DNA of 64,000 nucleotides from Polycladomyces subterraneus (lineage in GTDB: Bacteria; Bacillota; Bacilli; Thermoactinomycetales; JIR-001). Position numbers and translations under genes: made by a program. The stretch is from contig NZ_JANRHH010000041.1 of NCBI RefSeq assembly GCF_030433435.1, positions 43,164-107,163 on the forward strand, written 5' to 3'. The notes under the pieces are model-generated. The model made no database searches. It was not told where the DNA came from and saw only the letters and a program-made list of their open reading frames with translations. Shown here in pieces: positions 17,663-26,795 of the stretch (position 1 is the first letter of the stretch; every line of letters begins with the position of its first letter).

Positions 17663-18553
17663 TTAACGATTGGTTTTCCAAGTAATATAGGGTTCGGACG
17701 GATTCGGGTCATTTTCCTTCAAGAACTGCTGCAAGCCTTCTAAATCATCGGTGTTGATCATATCGACACCAGCTTTCAAAAGTTCGTTCCAAATAGCTTG
17801 TCGTTCAGGAGAGGGGGTGTCAGGGGTAGCCCAAAAACGTACCTTCTGACCGTTGGCATGAGCTGTTGAAACAATTCTATACAGTTTTTCCTGTTCCTCT
17901 TTCGGCATTTCTCCTTTACCCATCCAGGTGAATTGTTTTGTCCAGTTATCACTGATGAGAGGAATAAACTCATTCGAAGCGTTTGACCCGAGATCGCTCA
18001 AACGTCCATCATAAGCTGCATAACGAACAGGCTGGTTCTCCATCAGGGTACGCGGACGGTTCCCCGAAACAATAACGGTTATTGCGCCGGGTTTTACCCC
18101 TGAAGGTGTGAATTTTGTAAGCATATCCTGATAATGGCGAAGCTGCTCATGTAGAACTCGATATGTAGCCTCGGGCTCGGACTTAATATCAACCAATAGA
18201 GTAACATCATGCCTATAGTTCGGATAAACCAATCCATGATTAGCCTTGACTCTTTCCTTTAACGGGTCAAGATAAAGAGACTTTAATGTACGTCCAGGAC
18301 GTACATCTTGCTTATCGTGGGCAACGAGTAGCTCTCCGTTAATAAGCCAGACGTCGGCTTCAACACTTGTAAATCCATGCTCCAGGGCATCCGATAACGG
18401 ATGGGTATGCTCGTAATCATTATGAGCGTGCGTTCTCGCAAGAGGCAAAATCGACTCTTGGTTAGAAGGATTGGAAGCAGCAAAAGAAACATTTGCAAAA
18501 GTCATTGTAAAGGCAGTAAAGACTAAGGTTAACGCCAACAACCATTTTTTCAT
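17663..18553 (-). CDS. secreted PI-PLC/GDPD-superfamily phosphodiesterase
   Basis: 296 residues. A signal peptide (MKKWLLALTLVFTAFTMTFA, cleavage near SFAAS) is followed by a TIM-barrel phosphodiesterase of the AIM6-like branch. The motifs are RTHAHNDYEHTHPLSDAL, TSVEADVWLINGELLVAHD, VTLLVDIKSEPEATY and VRFWATPDTPSPERQAIW. The two His and Glu/Asp clusters are intact. The substrate is probably a phosphodiester from lipid or wall teichoic material, which is inference. It is AT-rich like the host background, unlike the GDPD at 15433. Convergent in function with that gene, but a different subfamily. Confidence 0.8.
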   Translation of the reverse strand: MKKWLLALTLVFTAFTMTFANVSFAASNPSNQESILPLARTHAHNDYEHTHPLSDALEHGFTSVEADVWLINGELLVAHDKQDVRPGRTLKSLYLDPLKERVKANHGLVYPNYRHDVTLLVDIKSEPEATYRVLHEQLRHYQDMLTKFTPSGVKPGAITVIVSGNRPRTLMENQPVRYAAYDGRLSDLGSNASNEFIPLISDNWTKQFTWMGKGEMPKEEQEKLYRIVSTAHANGQKVRFWATPDTPSPERQAIWNELLKAGVDMINTDDLEGLQQFLKENDPNPSEPYITWKTNR

Positions 18554-19326
18554 TAATTTTTCACCTCTGAAGGATTAGAGATAAACATTTCGTCTGTCAT
18601 ATTAGAGATAAACACCAAAAATTCAAAGGACGAGCAACATAGCAATCCATCTTCGTACTAAAATCAAAGAATCCCCTATCCCTACTATTGTCATTTACCA
18701 TTTGTAAAGTGTAAATCAGTTTGTTTAAGCCCTTTATAAACTACGTATAAAAAATAGTTAATAATATAATTTAGGATATCATAAAAAATATATAAGATAG
18801 GATATGGCAAGTCCGATTTAATAGGTACTCCTATGATTCCTCGCCCTTCTCAACTTTCGATGGTGTTTCCCCTACACCAGGCTCTCGTCGGAAAGTCTCA
18901 AAACGATAGTTTTTGAGACTAATAAAGTCTACACTAATAAGGTCTACTATGATAATGTCGAACCAAAAGAAATTACCCAGCAATAAAAGCTGGGCAAAAT
19001 CCACAATGTGGTGTCAAATCCATTTACTATTGTAATACCGACCGCGGTTATTTGGGGTAGACTGATTCTACCTGACCATAGAGACGCAGAAATGAATATT
19101 ACCCTGAAAGGAGTGTAAATTAGCTATAGAATAGCAGCTTCCCACAATTCACCTCCACGATCCTGTGGAGGTTTTTATTATCTTGTTTGAATAGCATCTA
19201 TCGGGTATGGAGGGAAATTAACACACCCCATCTTGTCGTATGATTGCGATGGAATTTCCAGAACGGTGAGTATTTGGAATGGCATGTTACAAATAAGTAA
19301 TAACAAGGGGGGAGGTGAACGAAAAC
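18554..19326. other. 773-base region without a gene
   Basis: Very AT-rich around 18700-18800. A CCCAGC-AATAAAA-GCTGGG hairpin lies at about 18978-18996. A plus-strand terminator follows at about 19148-19182 (CCTCCAC-GATCCT-GTGGAGG then TTTTTATTATC) with no gene in front of it, so the gene it served has probably been lost. No ORF with protein-like sequence was found. Confidence 0.5.
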
Positions 19327-19731
19327 ATGGAAAAAACATTTAACTTTCATTATGCAACCGTCGTGGTGAAGGAACAGACAGTTGAGATTCACCACAAGAA
19401 AAGATGGGGTAATGAAAGGAAACACTATGGAATCAAAGTGTTCCCTATAAACAGGATTTATTTCGTCCAATTGCTCGAAGCAAGGTTGTTTAAAGATGGG
19501 TTCTTCGAATTGAAGGTAAAAGGTGCCCGTTCCGAATATGCAAAAGATGAGGCACGATTTGACATAATAGGTAGTTTTGAAAACCCCACCGCTCACGCTT
19601 TGAAGAAGGCAATTGAAAAAGAGAAGAAGAGAAAAGCAGATGAGATTATGGAATTATACCAACTTGTTCAAGAGGGAGTTTTGACGGAAGACGAATTTGC
19701 TGAGTACAAGAAAAAGGCACTTAGGGTATAA
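19327..19731 (+). CDS. SHOCT-domain protein
   Basis: 134 residues. The N-terminal 90 residues form a predicted beta-rich PH-like segment (VEIHHKKRWGNERKHYGIKV, FFELKVKGARSEYAKDEARF). The C-terminus is a SHOCT helix pair (ADEIMELYQLVQEGVLTEDE, FAEYKKKAL). The ATG at 19327 has GGGGGGAGGTG in front. Such proteins often accompany mobile or stress loci, but no specific function is known. A terminator (CCCGCC-TTATCT-GGCGGG-T-run) follows at 19733-19757. Confidence 0.75.
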   Translation: MEKTFNFHYATVVVKEQTVEIHHKKRWGNERKHYGIKVFPINRIYFVQLLEARLFKDGFFELKVKGARSEYAKDEARFDIIGSFENPTAHALKKAIEKEKKRKADEIMELYQLVQEGVLTEDEFAEYKKKALRV

Positions 19732-20010
19732 ACCCGCCTTATCTGGCGGGTCTTTTTTCTTTTTTCATCCAAAATATTCATAATAGTAAATTTAAGCAGG
19801 AATAAATCCAACTTAAGCTCTCTTTGTGTGGAGAAGTCGATGGGGATAAAACTTATATATCCTCCGAAGCACCATTGTCTCATGTCCGCCAAATAGTATT
19901 AGCGGACATATCCTACCCGAAAAAATACGCTTTGATGTCCGCTAAGGTTTCGAATATCCTTGAAATATCATGTCCGCTAAGGTAACAGCAAAATAAACGG
20001 GGGGATTTCG

Positions 20011-20070
20011 GTGCCCAGGACACCACAGATATCCGAACAAGCCCAAGAGTGGATCGATCGTTTTGTATAA
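20011..20070 (+). pseudogene. N-terminal scrap of a tyrosine recombinase (putative)
   Basis: GTG behind AACGGGGGG opens 19 codons (VPRTPQISEQAQEWIDRFV) that look like the first helix of a phage-type integrase, then a TAA. Three ATGTCCGC[C/T]AA words lie just upstream (19880-19980), two of them as direct repeats about 32 bases apart. The call rests on general resemblance only. Confidence 0.3.
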
Positions 20071-20227
20071 CGCTCTTCCAGCAGATCACGTAACATTTTG
20101 TTGCGTATTCACATATTGGCATTTTTTTATATGCTTCATACTCTGCAATGGTTGGGGTAGAAACGTTAATCGCTTTTGCAAGATCAGCTTGCGGTCTCCG
20201 TCGAAGCGCGGCGCTTCCAACCGTCAC
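20071..20227 (-). pseudogene. fragment of an XRE-type helix-turn-helix regulator
   Basis: The minus strand reads PQADLAKAINVSTPTIAEYE, the recognition-helix region of a Cro/CI-type regulator. It continues out of frame into LRDLLEERY-like residues. Frameshifts on both sides show that it is not functional. Together with the integrase scrap it marks a lost phage or conjugative element. Confidence 0.5.
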
Positions 20228-20249
20228 ATAAAGTTATTCGCACAGGCCA

Positions 20250-21089
20250 TCAATTTCGCTTATGATGATTTCCTGTTCCTTCGCCAGATACATATAACTC
20301 TGGCAACGGTCGATCAGCTTTTGTTCGATAGGATACCCATACAAAAATGAAGAGGAAGAACATAAATATGGTGATCCCCACTAATTCAAAATCCAATTCT
20401 GCCCATGGGTTAAAGAATGTAAAGGCTTCGTAGATTGAGACGCCATATGCTAAAACCACAATAATCCACCCCATCACTCTGGAGGCAGACTGTCCAAGTT
20501 TACTGGATTGGCGAAGTATTTTATTGGTAATCAGAGAATCAATGGTATCTGTGATCATCATCCCCATCATAAATGCGATTCCCAAGACGTAAGGCATATA
20601 ACTATCATTGTTGTCCGCCGCCATCACCCAGACGGACGTTTGGCTGATGGTCTCTGATGCTAAAGCAAACAGTCCTCCAATCAATATAATGAGGAGCGGA
20701 TTGCTTGTTTCCTGTAATTTTTTCGGTATAAACTTTCCTTTGATGCCTTGAGGTCGATAATCATCCTGATTTCCTAATCGAGTCTTTAACAGATTATTGA
20801 TGTTTAGTGTTCCAATCAGGAATAGGGACAAAATAGAAAACCATGTCACAAACAGGTCGACGTAATCCGGTAACCTAAAGTTCTGACTGATGTTTCCTAG
20901 AAAAATCCCAATACTGGCTACTACTAAACCGTGTCCAAATGAGAATAAGGTACCGACCCAGCGAGCAATCGAACTTCCTTTACGCCAATTGTAGCGAGCC
21001 AAGCCATCAATACAAGCTATATGATCAGCATCCAAACCATGTCGAAGACCTAAAGTAAATACCAGTACGAGAAGAGATAAATTTTCCAT
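20250..21089 (-). CDS. nickel/cobalt permease (NiCoT family)
   Basis: Membrane importer of Co2+ or Ni2+. 279 residues with the signature of transmembrane helix II, LGLRHGLDADHIACIDGLAR, plus GTLFSFGHGLVVASIGIFLG, LFALASETISQ and GMMITDTIDSLI in later helices. ATG at 21089 behind AAGGAGCGAAAGG; the open frame extends further but without a family match. A cobalamin riboswitch lies directly upstream, so the substrate is almost surely cobalt for corrin synthesis. The last 25 residues are not family-like and may be an extension past a lost stop. Confidence 0.88.
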   Translation of the reverse strand: MENLSLLVLVFTLGLRHGLDADHIACIDGLARYNWRKGSSIARWVGTLFSFGHGLVVASIGIFLGNISQNFRLPDYVDLFVTWFSILSLFLIGTLNINNLLKTRLGNQDDYRPQGIKGKFIPKKLQETSNPLLIILIGGLFALASETISQTSVWVMAADNNDSYMPYVLGIAFMMGMMITDTIDSLITNKILRQSSKLGQSASRVMGWIIVVLAYGVSIYEAFTFFNPWAELDFELVGITIFMFFLFIFVWVSYRTKADRPLPELYVSGEGTGNHHKRN

Positions 21090-21149
21090 CCTTTCGCTCC
21101 TTACAGAATCTTCATTCAAAATTTCGCCCTTTACCCTTCCATCCCCAGA

Positions 21150-21190
21150 TACAGACAAACAAAAAACACTTCCCGTTATGAGAAGTGTTT
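21150..21190 (-). terminator. riboswitch expression-platform terminator before the cobalt permease
   Basis: On the minus strand AACACTTC-TCATAACGG-GAAGTGTT then TTTTTGTTTG, between the B12 aptamer and the permease start. Confidence 0.8.
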
Positions 21191-21274
21191 GATGATTATA
21201 TCCACATACAAGTAGTACAATTCACAGCCTATGTCATGCCGATCGACACCAATTTGGCGGCATGCGGCGTCACC

Positions 21275-21557
21275 AAACACCTCCCTATCCTCGTAGGTCA
21301 ATGGTGTTGTTGGAAAAGGCAGGTCTCCTGGCTCATGGATCATCGCGAAACCATACCGGGCCTTCCCATTGCACACTGGCGACAGTGACCACGGCATCGC
21401 TCCCCATTCACAGTGGCGGGACCGCGCCGGATTTTCACCGGCTTCCCTCTTCGGGAGTGGGCGAACCACTCCACCTTTTCCCTTTCAATATGCAATTGTC
21501 AAAATCGCGATCAAAATCTCTGTTTATTGTATCGAATGAAAAAGAGAATCGCAACTA
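21275..21557 (-). repeat. duplicated riboswitch block, copy 2
   Basis: Partner of 14468-14748, including the upstream promoter stretch. The match stops at 21557, exactly where a broken alpha/beta-hydrolase 3' end begins on the plus strand. Confidence 0.9.
21303..21475 (-). promoter_or_regulatory. cobalamin (AdoCbl) riboswitch, copy 2
   Basis: The same B12-box sequences as copy 1 (GCCGGTGAAAATCCGGC, CCCGCCACTGTGA, AGCCAGGAGACCTGCC). It controls the Ni/Co permease with its own terminator. Confidence 0.95.
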
Positions 21558-21624
21558 GTGGTCATGGATTGTTCTACGAGAGCTGGAGAAATTTCATCGC
21601 GAGCTGATCCGCTTCATCGGTTAA
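21558..21624 (+). pseudogene. 3' scrap of an alpha/beta hydrolase
   Basis: SGHGLFYE in one frame and ELEKFHRELIRFIG-stop in the next (one base missing between them) match the C-terminal His region of alpha/beta hydrolases. Compare the end of the intact hydrolase at 29150 (SGHGPFWEERDKFNQ...). The rest of the gene is absent; it abuts the duplicated riboswitch block. Confidence 0.55.
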
Positions 21625-21645
21625 CGTCGGAGATGTGATGATGGA

Positions 21646-21684
21646 CCAAAAAACCCCTGTTATCTTGATCTGATAACAGGGGTA
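21646..21684 (-). terminator. terminator of the thiL-tsaD operon
   Basis: On the minus strand CCCCTGTTATC-AGATCAA-GATAACAGGGG then TTTTTTGG; an 11-bp perfect stem about 55 bases after the tsaD stop. Confidence 0.88.
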
Positions 21685-21736
21685 AGAAACTGCTGATAAA
21701 GTGGTCAAATCACTCGCGATTTCTTATGCGCCGTTA

Positions 21737-22750
21737 TCACACCAACGGCAAATTGGGTTCCGCATTAAGCGACATATCGCCCACTTGCCCGTCAAAAAAG
21801 CGGTAGGTACCCGCCGCGGCAATCATCGCCGCGTTGTCGGTACAGAGTGACAGTGGCGGCACGCGCAGCGTAATCCCGGCTTCTCGGCATCGTGCATCCA
21901 GCGCTTCGCGCAAGCGGCTATTGGCCGATACGCCGCCCGCCAGTACCAATTGCTTCACACCGGTGTGGGCGACTGCTCTCATCGCTTTTTCCACCAACAC
22001 CTCGACAACCGACTCCTGAAAACTGGCGGCCACATCCGCCGGATTGACCGTCTCTCCTCGTTGACGCGCGTTGTGCAAATAGTTGATCACCGCAGATTTC
22101 AACCCACTGAAGCTGAAATCGAAAGAGTCCGGCTCCAGCCACGCCCGCGGAAAATCCAGCACATCCCTGCCTTCTTTGGCCAACCGGTCGATCTCCGGTC
22201 CGCCGGGATACGGCAAATGGAGCAGCCGGGCCACTTTGTCGTAGGCTTCCCCGGCTGCATCGTCCCTTGTCCGGCCCAGTCGTTCAAAGCGGTTGTGTTC
22301 CCGCATCAGAATCAGCTCGGTATGTCCACCGGAAACGACTAGCGCTACCAACGGGAACGAAAGCGGCTCCACCAGGTGGCTGGCATAAATGTGACCGGCG
22401 ATGTGATGCACCGGTACCAATGGAATCCCGCGTGCAAACGACAGCGCCTTGGCCGCAGAAACCCCGATCAAGAGCGCTCCCACCAAACCGGGGCCCTGTG
22501 TGACGGCCACGGCGGACAAGTCGTCCAATGTGACGCCAGCACGATCCAACGCTTCCTGAATGATCTGCGTGATCCGCTCCACGTGGCGGCGCGAAGCCAC
22601 CTCGGGTACCACGCCGCCGAATTTGCGATGTACGTCCACCTGGGAAGATATGACGTTGGACAACACGCGTTGTCCGTTTTCAACCACGGCTGCAGCTGTC
22701 TCGTCACAGCTCGTTTCAATCCCCAGTACCAGTGTTCTGGTTTGATTCAA
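21737..22750 (-). CDS. tsaD: tRNA t6A37 threonylcarbamoyltransferase (TsaD)
   Basis: Transfers the threonylcarbamoyl group to A37 of ANN-decoding tRNAs, with TsaB and TsaE. About 337 residues: [16 protein letters not shown] at the N-terminus, metal ligands in [26 protein letters not shown], and [15 protein letters not shown]. The frame is open to 22774 (ATG), but the TTG at 22750 has GGAG nine bases upstream and gives the usual length; either start overlaps rimI. Last gene of the operon. Confidence 0.93.
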   Translation of the reverse strand: MNQTRTLVLGIETSCDETAAAVVENGQRVLSNVISSQVDVHRKFGGVVPEVASRRHVERITQIIQEALDRAGVTLDDLSAVAVTQGPGLVGALLIGVSAAKALSFARGIPLVPVHHIAGHIYASHLVEPLSFPLVALVVSGGHTELILMREHNRFERLGRTRDDAAGEAYDKVARLLHLPYPGGPEIDRLAKEGRDVLDFPRAWLEPDSFDFSFSGLKSAVINYLHNARQRGETVNPADVAASFQESVVEVLVEKAMRAVAHTGVKQLVLAGGVSANSRLREALDARCREAGITLRVPPLSLCTDNAAMIAAAGTYRFFDGQVGDMSLNAEPNLPLV

Positions 22751-23225
22751 CTGTATGTTCTCCGTCATCTTCATCCAATGTCACCCACATGATCAAGGCA
22801 TCCTCCTGATTGTCCGAATAATAACGGGGACGAATGCCTTTGGCTTCAAATCCCAATTTACGATACACGTGCTGGGCCACGTGATTGGATACCCGCACTT
22901 CCAGTGTCATTTTGTCAGCGCCCAACAATCGGGCCAATCGTTTCATATAGGCCAATGTGGCCTGTCCCAGCTTTTTCCCGCGATATTTCGGATGGATCGC
23001 GATATTGGTGATGTGCGCTTCGTCCACCACAATCCACATACCGCAATACCCTGCGATTTCCCCATCTACGGTGACCACGGTGTAATGCGCGAACGGGCTA
23101 TGCAACAATTCATTGACAAACGCCTCTTTCGGCCAGGGAGTGGGAAACGAGGCGCGTTCCACTTCCATGATCATTGGCAGATCGGCCATCTTCATCGGGC
23201 GAAATGCAATCCGCGACCGTTCCAT
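22716..23225 (-). CDS. rimI: ribosomal-protein alanine N-acetyltransferase (RimI)
   Basis: GNAT acetyltransferase of 169 residues. The acetyl-CoA loop is [20 protein letters not shown], with [13 protein letters not shown] before it and [19 protein letters not shown] after it, as in RimI. It lies between tsaB and tsaD, the conserved Bacilli order. The C-terminal 15 residues are acidic, variable and overlap the tsaD start. Confidence 0.92.
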   Translation of the reverse strand: MERSRIAFRPMKMADLPMIMEVERASFPTPWPKEAFVNELLHSPFAHYTVVTVDGEIAGYCGMWIVVDEAHITNIAIHPKYRGKKLGQATLAYMKRLARLLGADKMTLEVRVSNHVAQHVYRKLGFEAKGIRPRYYSDNQEDALIMWVTLDEDDGEHTVESNQNTGTGD

Positions 23226-23231
23226 GGCAGT

Positions 23232-23936
23232 TCACTCCGTTTGTTGCCGAGCCGACCATTTGACTTCCGCTTCGGTCTTCTGCAGATAATTGGGCGCAAA
23301 CGCCTCATCAGCCACCTCGCCTCGTTGCCAGCGGGCATAGGCCAACTGCCCCAGCATGGATGCCCGTGGCACGTTTTCCGGCGGATAGCCGAATACCGCT
23401 TGGTTCCCGAGGGAGGCCTCGATCTGTTCACGAAAATGGTCCACATCGTCCCCGAGAAACAGCATCGGCCCCAAGCCCGATAGTTCGCTCAGCCACTCAT
23501 CGACCGGTACGACTCGCTCCTCCCGGGCGGTCTGCACGAGACCGTCATCGGTCCGTTGATACAGTCCCGTATAGGCGCGTTTGCGTCTGGCATCAAACAA
23601 CGGGACGATCCCACCGTCAAAATGGCGACCATTCATCGCCAATACAGCCAAACTGGAAACCCCGATCAGCGGTAACTGCCGGCTCCAAGCAATTGTTTTT
23701 GCCGTCGTAACACCAATTCTCACCCCGGTGTACGAGCCCGGCCCTTGCGCCACCGCCACCGCATCCAAATCATCCACCGAAAGCGCCAACTCCCGTAACA
23801 AGCGGTCAATCGCGGGCATCAAACGGACAGAGTGATTTCGATGCATATTGGTTGTCAATTCTCCGAGTACGCGATTTTCCTCCAAGACAGCTACGCCCAT
23901 CACCAATGTGGACGTATCCATCGCCAGGATTTTCAT
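23232..23936 (-). CDS. tsaB: t6A biosynthesis protein TsaB
   Basis: Non-catalytic ASKHA-fold partner of TsaD. 234 residues with MKILAMDTSTLVMGVAVL, VAVAQGPGSYTGVRIGV and a variable C-terminal half. The start overlaps the tsaE stop by 4 bases. Needed to assemble the TsaB-TsaD-TsaE machine that makes t6A. Confidence 0.93.
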   Translation of the reverse strand: MKILAMDTSTLVMGVAVLEENRVLGELTTNMHRNHSVRLMPAIDRLLRELALSVDDLDAVAVAQGPGSYTGVRIGVTTAKTIAWSRQLPLIGVSSLAVLAMNGRHFDGGIVPLFDARRKRAYTGLYQRTDDGLVQTAREERVVPVDEWLSELSGLGPMLFLGDDVDHFREQIEASLGNQAVFGYPPENVPRASMLGQLAYARWQRGEVADEAFAPNYLQKTEAEVKWSARQQTE

Positions 23937-24400
23937 ATTCCGCTCAGCTCCTCACATATCCGCCTGGCACGGGCGTTACGCAAATGAAGGCGGATTTCCC
24001 GTTCACCAGTGGACAGCACATGAAACGTGAACCAGACGGTCTCCGCCGGCATCAGTGGTTTGATACGGCTCGCCCATTCCACCAGCGTGACACCGTCACC
24101 GTAAAAATACTCGTCCCATCCCAGATCCTCATCTGCTCCCTCCAACCGATACACATCCATGTGATACAGTGGAAGGCGCCCGTGATATTCCTTGATCAGG
24201 GTGAATGTGGGACTGTCGATGTACGCTTCGATCCCCAAACCTTTGGCCACACCTTGGGTGAATGTCGTTTTTCCCGCACCCAGATCCCCCTCCAGCGCCA
24301 ACACGTCACCGGGCTGAAGCAGCGAGGCCAAGCGTCGGCCCAGCTCCCTCGTCTCCTGTTCCGTTTTGACGATCCAGCGACAAGGTTCATGCATGTCCAT
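23933..24400 (-). CDS. tsaE: t6A biosynthesis ATPase TsaE
   Basis: P-loop ATPase that drives turnover of the t6A complex. About 155 residues: ALEGDLGAGKTTFTQGVAKG (Walker A), DSPTFTLIKEY and LPLYHMDVYRLEGADEDLGW, all typical of the family. ATG at 24400 overlaps the thiL stop (TGATG). The long C-terminal tail is variable. Confidence 0.93.
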   Translation of the reverse strand: MDMHEPCRWIVKTEQETRELGRRLASLLQPGDVLALEGDLGAGKTTFTQGVAKGLGIEAYIDSPTFTLIKEYHGRLPLYHMDVYRLEGADEDLGWDEYFYGDGVTLVEWASRIKPLMPAETVWFTFHVLSTGEREIRLHLRNARARRICEELSGI

Positions 24401-25392
24401 CACCCGTCTGTGAAGTGGTTATATCCCCGGCGTTCCAGTACGGTCCTGCCTTGATCCGTCTTCCATTCAACCGCAGGTTTGCCCCGTTCCGTCCAACCGA
24501 TTCGATACAGGTTCACACCTTCATTATGCGCCGTTTGTTCCAACCGCGCAAACACTGCTTCCGGTACACATCCCACCAGTTGAAAGTCTTCCCCTCCGTA
24601 CAGGGCCCACTCATACGGATCATAACCTGTTTGGCTGGCATAGTCGATTAACGCATCGGACAAGGGGATTTTATCTTTTTCCAACACGATGCGAACGCCA
24701 CTCGCTTCGGCGATCTCCCAACATTCTTGTGCCAATCCATCACTAATGTCATTGGCCGCTGCCCCCGCACCCAAAGACGACAACAAACGGCCGGCAGCCA
24801 CCTGAGGAATGGGACGGCGATGGGCACGGATCAAGTCGGCAAACCGCTTCTTGGTCCCATCGTTTCCGTTCAGCAGCACATGCAAACCCGCGCTCGAATC
24901 CCCCACAGTACCCGTCAGAAACACCACATCACCCTCACGGGCTGCGGATCGTTTCAGGGCTTGTCCGCCCTCCACCTCTCCAATCACCGTCAAAGTGACG
25001 GTCAAATCATGCGGTGCCTTCACCGTGTCTCCTCCGACTATCACCAAACCAAACCGATCTGCCAAATCATACATCCCTCGGTACAAATCAACCAGCGCAT
25101 TTGTCTCCCAATGACGGGGAACAGCTAAAGAAACGACACCGTAACGTGGCAATCCGCCCATCGCCGCGATATCGCTGATGTTGGCCGCCGCCAGCTTCCA
25201 ACCGATATCCGCGGGTTGCATGGTCTCCGGCAAGAAATGAACGGTTTCGATCATGGTGTCTGAAGTGATGACAAGGGAACGATTCAGAGGATGGACAACA
25301 GCGGCATCGTCACCCACATCCACCTCAACGGATGGCGGAGAGGACGGTCGATATTGCGTCAACAAGCGTATCAAGGCAAATTCGTCCCGCAA
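24400..25392 (-). CDS. thiL: thiamine-monophosphate kinase (ThiL)
   Basis: Phosphorylates thiamine monophosphate to the diphosphate cofactor. 330 residues of the PurM/ThiL fold: VDVGDDAAVVHPLNRSLVIT, AAANISDIAAMGGLPRYGVV, VIVGGDTVKAPHDLTVTLTV and AANDISDGLAQECWEIAEAS. First gene of the thiL-tsaE-tsaB-rimI-tsaD operon, a common Bacilli grouping. It starts about 25 bases beyond the terminator of the tRNA block. Confidence 0.94.
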   Translation of the reverse strand: MRDEFALIRLLTQYRPSSPPSVEVDVGDDAAVVHPLNRSLVITSDTMIETVHFLPETMQPADIGWKLAAANISDIAAMGGLPRYGVVSLAVPRHWETNALVDLYRGMYDLADRFGLVIVGGDTVKAPHDLTVTLTVIGEVEGGQALKRSAAREGDVVFLTGTVGDSSAGLHVLLNGNDGTKKRFADLIRAHRRPIPQVAAGRLLSSLGAGAAANDISDGLAQECWEIAEASGVRIVLEKDKIPLSDALIDYASQTGYDPYEWALYGGEDFQLVGCVPEAVFARLEQTAHNEGVNLYRIGWTERGKPAVEWKTDQGRTVLERRGYNHFTDG

Positions 25393-25416
25393 TGGAGAGC
25401 CCTCCGATCATTCCGC

Positions 25417-25457
25417 AAATAAAAGAAACACGACCGCAGCCAATCGCCACGGTCGTT
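25417..25457 (-). terminator. terminator of the Leu-Leu-Pro-Gly tRNA transcript
   Basis: On the minus strand ACGACCG-TGGCGATTGGCTG-CGGTCGT then GTTTCTTTTATTT, just beyond tRNA-Gly. Confidence 0.75.
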
Positions 25458-25461
25458 GTTT

Positions 25462-25535
25462 TGGAGCGGGTGATGGGAATCGAACCCACGCATCCGGCTT
25501 GGAAGGCCGGTGTTCTACCACTGAACTACACCCGC
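25462..25535 (-). tRNA. tRNA-Gly (TCC)
   Basis: Full cloverleaf on the minus strand with encoded CCA. The anticodon loop CTTCCAA gives TCC, and the T-loop is GGTTCGATTCC. Last gene of its block. Confidence 0.95.
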
Positions 25536-25564
25536 ATTTCATCAATTTTCCTGAAGTAAGGGAA

Positions 25565-25641
<77 letters not shown>

Positions 25642-25683
25642 GAACAATAAAATCTATTGCATCAACTGGCGATTTTTCAAAAC

Positions 25684-25770
25684 TGGTGCGGTCGGCGAGA
25701 CTCGAACTCGCACGGCCTTACGGCCACTACCCCCTCAAGATAGCGTGTCTGCCAGTTCCACCACGACCGC
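25684..25770 (-). tRNA. tRNA-Leu (GAG)
   Basis: 87-base class II tRNA with long variable arm and CCA. Stem CTATC, loop TTGAGGG, GGTAG gives anticodon GAG. Confidence 0.92.
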
Positions 25771-25785
25771 ATGTTTTCATCCGCT

Positions 25786-25869
25786 TGGTGCGGGTGGAGG
25801 GACTCGAACCCCCACGCCAGAGGCGCTAGATCCTAAGTCTAGTGCGTCTGCCAATTCCGCCACACCCGC
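25786..25869 (-). tRNA. tRNA-Leu (TAG)
   Basis: 84-base class II tRNA with CCA. Stem CTAGA, loop CTTAGGA, TCTAG gives anticodon TAG. First gene of its block. Confidence 0.94.
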
Positions 25870-26007
25870 CCGTATAGCAAGGGTTTTCGCCAGTTGTCTA
25901 CGCACTTTTTCGGTACTCCGCACTAGATCGCTTAGGCTTACCGTAAGGCTTGCCGATAGGCTATGCGCTTTTGTTAAATTTCGCGCGCCTCATCAGCGAC
26001 AAGTCAT

Positions 26008-26036
26008 ATAATACACTCTCGCAGAAAACAAGTCAA
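26008..26036 (-). promoter_or_regulatory. sigma-A promoter of the Leu-Leu-Pro-Gly tRNA block
   Basis: On the minus strand TTGACT (26031-26036), exactly 17 bases, TATTAT (26008-26013). It lies about 140 bases before tRNA-Leu and inside the edge of the phage-like island. Confidence 0.75.
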
Positions 26037-26123
26037 GTCCCTTTTTTGATGATTTTCTATTCCGTCTATTAGGAATCTTTTTTAAGCGATTTTTTAGTGA
26101 GATTTTCTCGAGAATGCATCGTG

Positions 26124-26439
26124 TCATTTCTTCAAATCGGAATCTGTTCGCGAACCATCACCGATGAAAATTTCACCGGTCGAGAATTCACCCTTTTTGG
26201 CTGCGGAGAAGTCGAGTTTTTCTCCCGCAGGCATGGGGTACACGTGCATGCCTTCGACTGCGCCGCCCGAAACGATTTACGCCTGCCAAATGCCAGTCGT
26301 CTTTTTCGAAAGCGGCGTTGGGACAGATTTCCCTCTCGCGCAGTTTGATGATCGGCTCATTCCGCCATTTTGCGGGACAGAAGCGGATGTAGTGCAGGGG
26401 AAATGACCGACCGCGAGCGACATCGCCTGGATCCGTCAT
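26124..26439 (-). pseudogene. small phage-like ORFs, probably one frame-disrupted gene
   Basis: An ORF starting at 26439 (MTDPGDVARG...) overlaps the previous stop (ATGA). It reads well through RFCPAKWRNEPIIKLRERE, then becomes Arg-rich. A second frame carries protein-like sequence (KKTTGIWQA-stop-IVSGGAVEGMHVYPMPAGEKL...) down to a stop at 26124. The two coding-like frames, plus one in-frame stop, suggest a damaged gene or two overlapping ones. I do not recognise the products. Confidence 0.35.
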
Positions 26440-26696
26440 TCCTCCCCGCCACTCTTGCGAAAGCTTAGTGTAATCTCATTCGGGCGCGCGTACGCGACGC
26501 TTTCGAGAGGGAAGCCGCCCGCATGCTCGCGAATGGCACGCAGCGCATCCATTATATCAATATCTCCCCCGCGCGCGTAGTGTAGAACGACCTGCGCCAG
26601 CCCGTTGACGTTTTCTAAAAAGGACATATCCGCGATTCCTAATCCGTATTCCTTAATCGGTTGTGCGACTGCGTGCGCTAAACCAATCCGTTTCAT
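26436..26696 (-). CDS. hypothetical phage-like protein, 86 residues
   Basis: ATG behind AGGAGGATTCGAA, an excellent ribosome binding site. The sequence (MKRIGLAHAVAQPIKEYGLG..., RPNEITLSFRKSGGEE) has no family I recognise. Coupled to the next ORF by ATGA overlap. Probable gene of the phage-like island between the tRNA blocks. Confidence 0.6.
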   Translation of the reverse strand: MKRIGLAHAVAQPIKEYGLGIADMSFLENVNGLAQVVLHYARGGDIDIMDALRAIREHAGGFPLESVAYARPNEITLSFRKSGGEE

Positions 26697-26737
26697 TTCG
26701 AATCCTCCTCGCTAATCAGTTTCGGCCCGCCTCCAAT

Positions 26738-26785
26738 CGTTAAAAAACGCGCCAGACGATTTCCGCACCGCCTGACGCGTGATTT
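26738..26785 (-). terminator. putative terminator inside the island
   Basis: On the minus strand GCGTCAGGCGG...CTGGCGCG then TTTTTTAA; an imperfect stem with a clear U-run. Confidence 0.55.
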
Positions 26786-26795
26786 TCTCTTTTAT

